From Medicago truncatula (lineage: Eukaryota > Streptophyta > Magnoliopsida > Fabales > Fabaceae), in the NCBI RefSeq assembly GCF_003473485.1, contig NC_053049.1, positions 15,252,001 through 15,316,000 of the forward strand: 64,000 nucleotides of DNA, read 5' to 3'. The notes under the pieces are model-generated. The model had not been told where the DNA came from and searched no databases. It saw only the letters and a program-made list of their open reading frames with translations. How positions within the stretch are numbered: position 1 is the stretch's first letter; the number at the start of each line of letters is the position of its first letter. The position numbers and the translations under genes are program-made. Below are positions 34,084-44,612 of the stretch, piece after piece.

Positions 34084-34603
34084 TTTTTTAAGGAAATGCT
34101 TTATATTTTGCTATAACTAACCTGCCGTACATCACACAAAAAATAACTAGCCGATTTTTTTTTAAAGGAAAAAATAACTAATCTTTTGTACGTTGTAAAA
34201 TTTTATATATTCTAACTCACATTTTGTTTCCACCTTTTTCGTATTTTTGGGATTCATAAAGCAGAGATCAAAATTGTCGGTGATTTTTTTTTAGGATTAA
34301 AGGTCGAAGAACTTTTTTATGGAGACTAAAACCAAAAGTTTGAATATTTATAGGGACCAAAAACATATTTAACTATAATTAAAAATAAATACATTACAAA
34401 AAAATGTGTGTCTATATGTATATTAAAAAAAAACATGTCATTTTATACTTATCAGCCACTTCAACAGCTAATTTTACCAAACACATTATTTTTAATAAGC
34501 AAGCTTTTCAACTATAAGCTATCAGCTATCAGTCATCAGCTATCAGCTAACTTTTCAGCTATCAGCTAGCTTATAGCTTATTTTTACCAAACAGAGCCTT
34601 AAT
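33762..34603. mobile_element. Composite foldback element ('GTGTTTGGTAA' ends)
   Basis: The ends GGCTGTGTTTAGTAACA and TTACCAAACAGAGCC are inverted, and inside are many AGCTTATAGCT and TATCAGCT blocks. The centre (about 34010-34430) looks like a second repeat carrying (TA)n and ...TATAGGGACCAAAAACATAT. I found no matching target duplication, so an internal rearrangement is likely. Confidence 0.55.
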
Positions 34604-35408
34604 ACTTTTTCTTTTAAATATGTTCTTCATGTACTATTGTATGTATTTGTAATTTTATAGTATAATCTAAATTTTTAATTAAAAAAATCAGTTAAATCTT
34701 GTTGTAATAACAACAATTCGACTGCAATAAAAATAATATCAGATAATATAAAAGGACTTTTTATTTGACAAAATTATTTTCTTCTGGTATATATGACAAA
34801 AAAGTTATAACTATATGCAAATAAAATAGATATGACATTATCCCTAATAGAAAAGTGAAAAGACAGACCTCCCTCTTCAACAAACGGTCCTTAATTTTTT
34901 CTATTTAAGTTCTCTCTTCCATTTTCTTTATTGAGAGATAATTTTTGATCAATTTTTATCCGTAATCATCCCTCTTTATCCTTTTCTCTTTATTTCAACC
35001 TAAATAAGTAATTTTCATATAGATTTAAATTTTTTTCTTCTTCGTACTTTGGTCGTCTGAGTGCAGCGTTTTGTTGTTCGGTGTTTTGTGTGGCGTTGCT
35101 TGATTTTTTTGTCCAGTTGCGGTGTTCATTTGATTCTGATCGAAAGATCAATAAATCAATCAATGATTTGAGCATCAACATTGCATATTGGGAGGCATGT
35201 GTATTCCGATCACCTTAATTTTATCATATTATTTGTAGGTATTTTGCCGTTGTATGCTATTATTAACTCAAATGATGTGAGTTTGTTCGCAGATTCATCA
35301 TCTACAATGTTGAATGATGCAATATATCAATTTGAATGGATACCGTTTTTTTTTATCAACAAAAAAAGTGAATAGGCGGACACATTGGCTTTCCACTAAT
35401 ATTTTATA

Positions 35409-36853
35409 GGGTTAATTAAGTTTTTAGTTCTTATAAATATCCGCAGGTTTGTTTTTACTCCCTGTAAAATTAAATCACACTTTTTAGTCCCTATAAAATT
35501 TTCTGTTATAGCTTTTAGTCCCTGCTGTTAAATGACCTCTAACGGCGCTGACGTGGCACTGACATATTATTATTTAATTATTATTTTTAAGAACTTCAGA
35601 ATTTCTATTTAATGTTTTTTCCAAAAAATTAATTGAACATTTTGAAATTACTAAAATACCCTTATTGTTTAATTAAAAGTCATGGTTATTTCTCTCTTCT
35701 CTTCACGTGCGAGACCCTCTTCTTCCATTCCAGATTTCAACTTCTCCCCCACCTTCTTTTTTCCATCAAAATGCATATTCATTATTAAACATTCAAATTA
35801 AAATAAAAGATTTGGGAATTAAAATAGGGAACTTCTATGGCACACTCACAATTTTGAGTGTACCGGTACTCTTGTTTTACAAAATATATAAATTAAAGAT
35901 CACTTTAATGAAATAAAAAGGTATTTGTCAATATTTATATTTTAGAAAACATCATTTCATAAGAAAAACCATCATTTCATTGTTTATAAGGATCATATTA
36001 CAAAATTTACATTTTGTCATAAAAAATAATCAATATTCATTGTTATGAGTAATAAAAATTCTTAAAAATTAAATTTTATTTCGTCGAAGCTTTTGGTATA
36101 TAAAATTTAATTATCTTAGTTGTCAATGATAGAAAATATTATTAATTTTACGACTTGGTGTACCGATACACCCAAATTTATTGGATGTACCATAGAATTT
36201 GCCATTAAAATAACATAAGAATAAGATAACATAACATAAAAATAAAACGTAAAACAAAAACTCAAAAAATCCAGATTTGGAGATTTTGCTCGCAAAACAG
36301 AAGGAAAAACGCGAAATCTGAAAGCGATGCTGTGAAATCGAACGAAAGCGCAATCAAAATCTGAAAGAGAAACCGAAACGGCGATGGTGTGAAATCGAAG
36401 ACGAACGAATACAAAGCAGATTAATTATTTTTGTGGTGTGATTTTGTTTACTAATGGAACCAAGAGTAATCCATTCTAGAGAAGAAGAAGAAAATAATAA
36501 ATGGAATTTGGGGGTTGTTTTGATGGAAAAAAGGTGGGGGGAAGTTGAAATCTGGAATGGATCAAGAAGGTCTGTGAGAAGAGAGAAATAAGGGTATTTT
36601 AGTAATTTCATAATGTCCAATTATTTTTTGGGAAAAAAACATTAAATGGGAATTCTGAAATTTTTAAAAAATAATAATTAAATAATGACGTGTCAGTGCC
36701 ACGTAAGCGCCGTTAGGGGTCATTTAACAGCAGTTAGCAGGAACTAAAAATTATAACAGAAAATTTTATAGGGACTAAAAAGTATGATTTAATTTTATAG
36801 GGACTAAAAACAAAACTACAGATATTTATAGGGACCAAAAACTTAATTAACCC
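35409..36853. mobile_element. Large Mutator-like foldback MITE with a nested MITE
   Basis: The ends GGGTTAATTAAGTTTTTAG and ...CAAAAACTTAATTAACCC are inverted, and the arms stay complementary for about 370 bp (for example GACGTGGCACTGACATATTA against AATGACGTGTCAGTGCCACG). A perfect 9-bp duplication TATTTTATA flanks it (35400-35408 and 36854-36862). Open frames in the two arms are mirror images (FQISTSPPPSFF on one strand, FQISTSPHLFSI on the other), not genes. Confidence 0.9.
35827..36203. mobile_element. Nested MITE at the centre of the foldback element
   Basis: GGGAACTTCTATGGCACA and its inverted partner TGTACCATAGAATTTGCC delimit 377 bp, with a perfect 9-bp duplication ATTAAAATA (35818-35826 and 36204-36212). 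It inserted in the loop of the larger MITE. Confidence 0.88.
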
Positions 36854-36862
36854 TATTTTATA

Positions 36863-37436
36863 ATCATGTTCTAGGGTATGTAACACATTTACTTTTTTTT
36901 TTTTTTTTTAAGCAAATGGGAAACAAATGGATCATCATTTGCATACCCTAGATAGATCAAAACAAAAAGGTTACAAAAATTTGAGGGACATAAACCTGAC
37001 CAGGTGAAAATAAAAACAGAAAACCAACTTAAAGGTCATTACACATCAGTCCATAAAGGTTAAAAAAACACAACAAGAGAACATGGACGCATAACCACCA
37101 CAATTCAATAAACTCTCGTATGAGCTCAAAATCAAATTGCAAAAAAGACTGGTGCACGAATGAACACGAGCAATAACAACCCAAGACAGATCCGTACAAA
37201 CTCGAACCTTTCAAGAATGAGTGTGAATTTGACCGCCTACACGATAACGGATCTACGAGCCAATGACTCACTATGACACATTATAAAAAGTTAACACACC
37301 CATTTTTAGCTTATCAATCTGAATCGTCCTTCGTAAGGAATTGTCAATGCACATAAGCAACACTGAACAAGCAACCCTAGCGATCTATGAAGAGAACCGT
37401 ATGAAGAATAAATTTGATTTGAAACATGAACCCATG
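36863..37436. other. Intergenic stretch, no gene seen
   Basis: A T-run (36893-36910) is followed by mixed-composition sequence whose minus-strand frame (37029-37271) has no recognisable domain, signal or splice partners. I call nothing here. Confidence 0.4.
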
Positions 37437-37449
37437 AAAGTAATGTAAT

Positions 37450-37560
37450 AATTAATGTACATTGCATAATATATGTAGGAATTGAAGTTCGAACTTCAAA
37501 CACCTCAATTATTTATTTTAAAGTCGAATTTCTGACCATTACATTATTTGACAAAAAATA
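37450..37560 (+). mobile_element. tRNA-derived SINE with intact target duplication
   Basis: TTGCATAATATATGTAGGAA, AAGTTCGAACTTCAAACACC and GTCGAATTTCTGACCATTAC follow the block order of the SINEs at 23.96 and 33.0 kb. A perfect 13-bp duplication AAAGTAATGTAAT flanks it (37437-37449 and 37561-37573), showing a LINE-mobilised insertion of a short copy. Confidence 0.8.
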
Positions 37561-37957
37561 AAAGTAATGTAATTAAGAAACTGTTTATTTTTTTGTTAGC
37601 CAAAATTAATATTCAATTGTTTCAATTGAATATTTAGTTGGAAACAGCTTCAGTTGAATATTTAGTTGGAACCAATCAAACAAATCATGTCTTATTTCAA
37701 AATTGACATGTTCTCGCTAGATTAATTAAATTACAAATAAAGCCATATTATTTTTCTTAATCAATCTTACAGCATCTAAATAAAATAGACTATTGTTTGC
37801 AATGTGACAATGTCTGTACATATTTCCTTAGATTTGAACCCGTAATTTTACAGTTATTTCCATAAGTTTTATGTACTTCGTCCGACTTCGTGCAGAATTT
37901 TTTTTAGTTTTATAATTGAATAACTTGTATATCAGATCGACGAAATCCAACATATAT

Positions 37958-38395
37958 TTTAACAAAAACAAAACGATATTAATTTATTTAAATTGATAGA
38001 ACACTTCATAATCAACATTGTTAAAAACGTAAATGGTGAATCTGCGAAAAAACTCAATGCACTCAAGTTAATAGCATACAACTGCAAAATGCCTACAAAC
38101 AATATGATAAAATCTAAATCAACAAATATTCATGCTTCCGGATCTGCAACATGGACGTCCAAATCATTGATTGAATCTCTGATTGATTGAAGTTGGTCTT
38201 TCAATATGAACCAAACGAACACCGCAACAAGACATGAAATCAAACAGTGCCGCACAAAAGGACGGACAACGCAACGCCGCACCCAGACGACGAAATCACA
38301 AACAAAAAAAACACAAAGATGCAGATGGGTGATTCTAGGTCAAAAATGACCTAAAACCACCCCTCCTCGAAGAATGAAAGAGGATTAGCGAAATC
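37958..38395. repeat. Dispersed repeat family A, copy 2
   Basis: TAACAAAAACAAAACGATAT, AAAAACGTAAATGGTGAATC, AGTTAATAGCATACAACTGC, CAACATGGACGTCCAAATC and GATGGGTGATTCTAGGTC align in order with copy 1 (28646-29160). No Stowaway ends are seen around it. Confidence 0.6.
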
Positions 38396-39180
38396 CAACA
38401 TGTATATCTAATTTATAATATACACTAAATACATCAATTATTTAATAAATTTGAAGAAATAGTATTTACTAATGTATTAGACCAAAGTGAAATATGTTTA
38501 ACTATTACGTATTCCTCTATTTTAAAATAAATATCGCATCACATTTTTACAATATCTATCATTCACGAATCACATAACTTATTTCGACTAATATTTTAAC
38601 TATATATGTATATATGGATTTTGCTAGAAACCATTTATGAAGGTGTCTTTTAGCAACTCACACCTTAAGGTGTGATTTTCACTTTTTTGTTATAACTTTG
38701 TTAAAAGATACCTTCATAAAAATTAGTTGGTATCTTTTAGCAAATGCTCATAGAATAACTTGCTAAAAAACACATTCATATAAGATATCTTATAGCAAAA
38801 TCCTATATATATTCACACACAAACGTACCATGTTGTCACATGACACACATACTATGAGATGAAAGAGTAATATCAACATTGCTTGCATCATCACCAACAA
38901 AAGAATATCACATAGGTTCTTGTGAGCACCCAAGTTCATGCATGATCATGGAAGGATCTTCTTTCTTTCAGTCATACAAGGCTGCGCACGTGCCAACGAA
39001 GACAAACAAATCATTATTATAAGCGGTGTCACAAATTATTATGCTTATGTACGTATTATGGTTACGGGTCACATACTCAATTCATCATCTTCTATAGTTT
39101 AATTAATCTCTCCTAGTATCTTCCATATTTTTCCTTAGTCAATTACCTCTTTTTTTAACCTTCCCTTTTTTTCAAACCAT
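38396..39180. other. Upstream region of the VQ gene, no gene seen
   Basis: AT-rich sequence. Two related blocks (GATACCTTCATAAAAATTAG and inverted AACCATTTATGAAGGTGTCT, 38620-38800) suggest a small foldback element. The part after about 38880 is probably distal promoter of the gene at 39321. Confidence 0.4.
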
Positions 39181-39206
39181 TGTCACTTTCCAATAAGCAC
39201 ACATAT

Positions 39207-39246
39207 TTGACCAAGACCACCTATTCCCCCTTAACTTATATATAAA
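39207..39246 (+). promoter_or_regulatory. W-box and TATA box of the VQ gene
   Basis: TTGACC (39207-39212) is a W-box bound by WRKY factors. TATATAAA (39239-39246) is a strong TATA box about 80 bp before the chosen ATG. A CCAAT lies at 39189-39195. The layout fits an inducible single-exon gene. Confidence 0.6.
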
Positions 39247-39320
39247 GGCTTGCAACTTGATCATTTATATCTTATCCACTATTGCACCCAAAAAAATACA
39301 CACATAAATACCTTAGGGTC

Positions 39321-39683
39321 ATGATCATGAAGAACAAAAGGATGAGCAAAAAGGACAAAAAGGATATCAAAGTTACATATATTTCAAGTCCAGTGAAAGT
39401 GAAGACTAATGCTTCAAATTTCAGAGCCCTAGTGCAAGAACTAACTGGCCAAGACTCCAATGTTGCTGAAACTACTACTATGCCCTTGCAAGAAAAATAC
39501 TGTGATGATGAAAGAGTGAATAAGGGTGCTTATTCAACTCATCAACAATGGAGGGTTGATCATGTTCCTCATCAAAATACCTTTTTGAAACCTGATTATA
39601 GTGAGTTTCTTTCAAGACAATCCTTTGTGGAGCCGTTAAGTGAACACGTTCAATGCGATTTGTTGAGCTTTGATATGTCCTAG
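39321..39683 (+). CDS. VQ-motif protein, sigma-factor-binding (SIB)-like
   Basis: A single-exon gene of 120 codons. The conserved block IKVTYISSPVKVKTNASNFR leads into the VQ motif FRALVQELTG (residues 34-43), the pattern of SIB1/SIB2 proteins. These bind group I WRKY factors (WRKY33 type) and plastid sigma factors and modulate salicylate/jasmonate defence. The basic N terminus (KNKRMSKKDKKD) fits nuclear or plastid targeting. It ends in LLSFDMS, a hydrophobic tail common in the group. I chose ATG 39321; the nearby ATG 39327 is possible. Upstream in-frame codons lack an ATG. The size is usual for the family and no lesion is seen. Confidence 0.9.
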   Translation: MIMKNKRMSKKDKKDIKVTYISSPVKVKTNASNFRALVQELTGQDSNVAETTTMPLQEKYCDDERVNKGAYSTHQQWRVDHVPHQNTFLKPDYSEFLSRQSFVEPLSEHVQCDLLSFDMS

Positions 39684-39731
39684 GATTTTATTATTCTTGG
39701 TGTTTTTTTAGGGGGGTGGTGGTGATGGTGT

Positions 39732-39790
39732 TAGTATTATTATTATTATTAGTATTATGATTATTATTGTTGTTATTATTATTATTATTA
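39732..39790. repeat. (ATT)n microsatellite
   Basis: An imperfect ATT/TTA trinucleotide run lies directly downstream of the VQ gene stop, probably in its 3' UTR or terminator region. Confidence 0.9.
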
Positions 39791-40336
39791 AATGATATAT
39801 ATTTGCTTTTTAGCAGTTCTGACCTAATTCACCATTTTCAATTTGTTTTAAAATTTATTTAAATTTTAGTTATTTGATCTTAGCTAGTCAATAATATAAA
39901 AAACTGTTGGTTCCATGAATAAATTTGAGTTCTTTGGAATCATCGTGATCAATAAGATTATATACTGAATAGCATTAATTTATTTCTGTAGATTATTTTG
40001 GAAGGACCGTAGATTTTTTTTTTTTAAATATTTTATAGTCTGAAAATGATATTGTCTATTTAATGGAGAAGAATCCAATCTGTAGATATCCGGATTGTGG
40101 TGAGTAAACGGATGATGAAATGGTTGCTGTAAAATATAGGAAGAGAAATGACGGATAATAAATGAATATAACCATATGTCCAAATGGATAACTACGATGT
40201 GTTAATTAAAAGTGACGAAACACAGGGATCAATAGTACTTTTGCTTCGCAAGTTTTCAATCCAAGGAAGAAATGACAAGTGCCCATATAAAAATAATGTT
40301 TTATTAAAAAATTGTATTCAATTTTTTTTTCTAAAA

Positions 40337-41560
40337 ATAAATAATATTCATTCGTTTAAATTGATACAATACAATTTCGTAGAATACAAAAAAGATGAAA
40401 CTGTAAATAAACTCACAACATCCGTGTTAATAGCATAAAACGACAAAGTACAAAAGCCTACGATGGTAGATGCACCTCCTGAAAGAGGCTTGTTCGATGC
40501 AGTGTGGCATAAGCAAGTTCCGTTAAAGATATCATTGTTCGCTTGGAGACTTCTTCGCAATAGACTACCAACCAAAGACAATCTTATACGGCGACGAGTC
40601 CTTCATCATGATGACAACATGTGTGTTGGATGTTGCGCCTCATTGGAGACCGTGGGCCACCTTCTCTTCGGCTGTGACACCTTTGGCAACGTGTGGTTCT
40701 TGATCTTCCAATGGCTCGGCATCTCCTTCGTCGCTCCAGACGTGGTTCGTGATCTTCTTCAGTTCGGGCACCTAGCAAGGTTACCGCGATTTACACACTC
40801 TTTCCTGAAGATAATTTGACTAGCATGTGTCTGGGTTATTTGAAAGAAAAGGAACAATCGGGTTTTAATCATAAGGCTTTGGATTCACTTCACGTAGCAG
40901 AAAAGGTTAAACTGCTATCTTTCTTGTGGTTAAAGACTAATATATGCTCACTTTCACCTTCAGTTATCATGACCGGTGGTGGCAACTTTTTATCATGTAT
41001 GGGTGTTAGAGTGTAATCTTCTTATTATTTTGTTTTTATTTCGCGGTGATCTTTGTTGTGGCACTGGTAACTTAACCTTGTAAAATATTTTGGGTGGTTT
41101 TCTTTTGCACGCCTTGTGCGAGATGAATCACTTGTGTTGATCTAATATATTCCATTTTGACTTGTTAAAAAAAATAAAATACACATATGACTATATTCAA
41201 ATCATCAGAATACTATGTCTCCGGGTTTTCAACGTTGACGATGCCAAAGTCATTAATTGAATTTGCACTGGATCAAAGTTGATCTGACAATCTGAATCAA
41301 ATAATATTCCTGAACGAAACAAAAAAGACAAACAACGCACGCCGCACAAAACGACAAACAAAATAATGTCGCACTAAGACGACGAAATCTTGAAAGAAAA
41401 ATGAAATAAATGTGAAAATTACTTATTTTAACAAAAGGGAAAGAAAAAACGAGTTTGAAGGAGTGATTTTGGATCAAATTAACCCTAAATCACTCCTCTT
41501 TGATAGATGAAGGATATAAACTAGGGTTTTAGTGACGATTCACGAGAGAAAAGGGAGGAA
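40337..41560. repeat. Dispersed repeat family A, copy 3, split by a LINE
   Basis: The left part (40337 to about 40465) has ATTCATTCGTTTAAATTGAT, GTTAATAGCATAAAACGACA and AAGCCTAC. The right part (from about 41180) has ACACATATGACTATATTCAA, CAACGTTGACGATGCCAAAG and GGAGTGATTTTGGATCAAAT. The parts are contiguous in copies 1 and 2, so the LINE inserted between them. Confidence 0.65.
40463..41175 (+). pseudogene. LINE (non-LTR) 3' fragment with RT zinc-binding domain
   Basis: The frame from 40463 encodes the zf-RVT region found after the reverse transcriptase of plant LINEs: VWHKQVPLKISLFAWRLLRN, LPTKDNLIRRRV, then the cysteine/histidine set MCVGCCASLETVGHLLFGC. After SFLKII two expected tryptophan codons read TGA (near 40816 and 40846), followed by KKRNNRVFNHKALDS and KVKLLSFLWLK, the usual C-terminal block. 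The frame shifts again near 40970. It ends in TTGTTAAAAAAAATAAAA, a poly-A-like tail. It is a 5'-truncated, dead copy. Confidence 0.85.
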
Positions 41561-42392
41561 AGAAATTTAAAAGTCATTTCTTTGCGGGGCCTTAAAAAAT
41601 AATACAAGAAAATATCGACAACGACATGTCTACGTTTCTAATAGAAATTTCCATTTTGGTACAAGGGTAGAGATTTTTTTTTCTTTCTAAAATTTAAGTT
41701 ATATTGTTTGCAATTTAAATATTTCAATTGGATTATATTTACTTTTTGTCAAAAAAAATTGAATTGTATTTATTTAAAAAAATATATTTAGATAGAGTAA
41801 TTAAAAAGTGACATTCTTAAATTTTGTTGGTTTATTTTTATAAGTTTAAAAAAATATTGAGAAAAATGTATAGAATGATGAATACCTAAAAAAAATTGAA
41901 ATGTGGCTCTGAATTAGAATACTAAAAGTTTTGGGTCAAATTTTAAACAGAAAAGAAGTTGATGACGAAACTGAATTGTTTTGTAACAATATGGACATAG
42001 GAAACAAGCTGTAAAATTTTAAAGTTTGTAGAGACCAATTTGTAAAAATTAAAAGTTCGTAAAGACCATTTTGTAAAAAAAATTAAAACAGATAGGGGTA
42101 ATTTGTAAAATTTGAAAAATAAGTAGGAACTAGTGTATGGAATTTGAGACATATAAGCATCAATTTGAATAATTTGAATTTTTTTTTTATAGGGGATCAA
42201 TTTGAGATCGACTCTTTCGTAAGAGGAAGAAATGTTAAATTCTCAATGGTTGTTCTATCTAATATTGAGTTTCTGGTTTTCTATTTCAAAGTTAAATGTG
42301 AAAATAAAATCTGTTCAAGTAAAATAGAGCTACATTTGCTTTCCATTTGATTTGAATACAATTTTCCCTTAAAATTAAGATCATAAAAATAA
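41561..42392. other. AT-rich stretch, no gene seen
   Basis: Short repeats of the type AAAATTTGTAAAGACCA (42000-42110) suggest old repeat debris. No coding signal. Confidence 0.4.
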
Positions 42393-42780
42393 GGCTTAAT
42401 TGCATTTTTGGTTCCTTAACTATTTAGGTAGTATTGTTTTGGTCATTTAATTAAAATTCGATTTATTTTGGTCCCTTAACTTCTCCCTGTTACATATTTT
42501 GGTTATTTCCGTTAGTTTTAATTCAAAAACGTTAGATTTTCTTCATCCTCTTCTTCTCTTTTTCATCTTCATATCATCTCCATCAACTTTCAACAACAAG
42601 AATCCCAAAAAAAATCCAGAAGAAAATGAAGAAAACCTAACGTTTTCGAATTAAAAGTAACAGAAATGACCAAAATGTGTAACAGAGAGAAGTTAAGGGA
42701 CCAAAATAAATCAAATTTTAATTAAGGGACCAAAGCGATACTACTTAAATAGTTAAGGGACCAAAAATGCAATTCAGTCT
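42393..42780. mobile_element. Mutator-like MITE ('GGCTTAATTGCATTTTTGG' family)
   Basis: AGGCTTAATTGCATTTTTGG at the left and ACCAAAAATGCAATTCAGTC at the right are inverted. The arms are complementary for over 120 bp (GGTCCCTTAACTTCTCCCTG against GAGAGAAGTTAAGGGACCAA). The family is related to the MITE at 2288 by end sequence. I could not settle the target duplication. Confidence 0.75.
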
Positions 42781-42861
42781 AAAATTAATTTTTTTTCTTA
42801 CAAAAAAAAAACTTTTTATTGGATGATTTTGTTTTAAGCTCACACTTTATATTTTTGTCAG

Positions 42862-43258
42862 GCCCGTTCTTGGGCAAGAGCAAAAAGCTATATGGAGTCG
42901 GGCCTGAAATTTACGGAGGCCTCAAATATTTATAGGGACAAGGGTATAAGTCTTGGGGTGTAAAATACAAAAAAAAAAAAAATAACACTTTTACCTACGG
43001 ACAAAATCAGTCAATAATTGTCATTTTCCCGTAAATAAAAGTTTGGAAGACAACAATTTTGCCATCAATTATTCATTTTCCACATGTAAGTGTCTAATTG
43101 TCTATAGGTAAAAGTAATGTTTGAAGATATGCTCATATATTCAACTGCAGCTTAATTATTTATCATTGTAAATGGTGTTGGATTTTTTTTTAATTCTTTT
43201 TAAACAAAAATTGTAAAAATTACAACTGGACCTCTAAATTATCGGGAACGGCCTTGAT
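42862..43258. repeat. Possible inverted-end repeat (GGCCCGTTC...GAACGGCC)
   Basis: TCAGGCCCGTTCTTGGGCAA and ATCGGGAACGGCCTTGA are short inverted ends around AT-rich sequence with a poly-A run. The ends match imperfectly and no target duplication was found. Confidence 0.35.
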
Positions 43259-43347
43259 TTCTGTCATCTCTCTTTCATCTTCCTCCCTTTCAAGAACGAC
43301 ACCTCACATTTCTACGTCACTCTGGTTGTCCCTGTTTCATTGAGAGG

Positions 43348-43935
43348 TAGGGGTGGGAATAGGCCAGGCCAGGCCAGGCTTTGATAGGCCTGAGCCTGGC
43401 CTACGAAATAAATCACAAGCCTGAGCCTGGCCTATGGCCTATCATAGGCCGTTTTTCTAGGCCTGGCCTGACCTATTTAAAAGCCTAGACTGGCCTGAAA
43501 GCCTACTTACATGCCTACTTCACATTAAGGTCATCAAATAGTTCATTTGACCTACTAAATAGGTTAAACATGTCTTAAAGCCTACTTAAAAGCCTATTTC
43601 ACTACAAGTAAATTTCAACTAGATTAAAGCCTACATAAAAGCCTATAACAACAAAGCCTATTAAGGGACTAATAGATAGAGAAAAAGATGTTTATATTTT
43701 TAATATATGCAATTATTTTAATATAAAAAATTATTTTTTAATAAATAAGTATTAATAGGCCGGCCTATTAGGCTTAACAGTCTTTTTTTGAAGCCTAAGC
43801 TTGACCTATTTAACTAAACAGGCTTTCTAAAAAGCCTAAGCCTAGGCCTATCTACTAAACAGTCCAGGCCAGGCCAGGCCAAAACAGGCCAGGCCGTAGG
43901 CCCCTGTAGGCCGGCCTGACCTATTCCCAACCCTA
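43348..43935. mobile_element. hAT-like foldback MITE with AGGCC-rich arms
   Basis: TAGGGGTGGGAATAGGCCAG and CTATTCCCAACCCTA are inverted. The arms contain many copies of CCAGGCC, GGCCTGAG and AAAGCCTA. The flanks TTGAGAGG (43340-43347) and TTGTGAGG (43936-43943) match at 7 of 8 positions, an 8-bp duplication with one change. The minus-strand frame across it is not a gene. Confidence 0.8.
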
Positions 43936-44517
43936 TTGTGAGGCATTGTCGTTCCAATGCAACATGTGTAAACTTTAGCTTTCGTACTTCCTCTTTATGC
44001 GTGCAACTCTGAGAATATTTTCTCATTTCCTTGATCAACTATAAACTCCTCATATTTCAATTATACCTTCACCTATCGTCCTCTGTAGATATTAATGTCT
44101 CAAAAATAACGACATATCAACTCTAGTCTCTAACCTTCGATGTCTCTTTCAATTAGAAAAAGAGAGGCGTTGCGTTCCAATATTGTATGTGATTGTAAAC
44201 CTAACTTGATGTCTTAGAACTAGCATATACATATGCCTTTACACATGTCCCTTACAAGGGAAGTATATGTTTAGCACTCCCAAATCAAAAGACCAATCTC
44301 TGATTTACACCAATATAGTGAAACATGACTATTTATAATCAACCAAACCAAATATTTACATTAGTTCTATAACCAATTGCACTTAATTCCAACAAATAGA
44401 TAAACTAACTACAACATAATGCATAACTTGTAACATATATCGTATAATGTTTGAGATGATACATCAATCGATTTGATCTATAAATCTCCGACGTTCCCAT
44501 CTCGTATTTGCCCCCCT

Positions 44518-44539
44518 TATCTATCTATCTATCTATCTA

Positions 44540-44596
<57 letters not shown>

Positions 44597-44610
44597 TTAT
44601 TTATTTATTT
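44518..44610. repeat. Compound microsatellite (ATCT)n(CT)n(TA)n(TTTA)n
   Basis: Consecutive runs of four different simple repeats: ATCT at 44519-44543, CT to about 44551, TA to about 44590, then ATTT/TTTA. Confidence 0.95.
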
Positions 44611-44612
44611 TT

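Noticed and set aside
35707..36620. Possible protein FQISTSPPPSFF... seen on both strands
   Set aside because: The two frames are the mirrored arms of one foldback element, not independent genes.
43814..44038. 74-aa minus-strand frame with GLGIGQAGLQGPTAWPVLAW
   Set aside because: It is a translation of the AGGCC repeats of a MITE arm.
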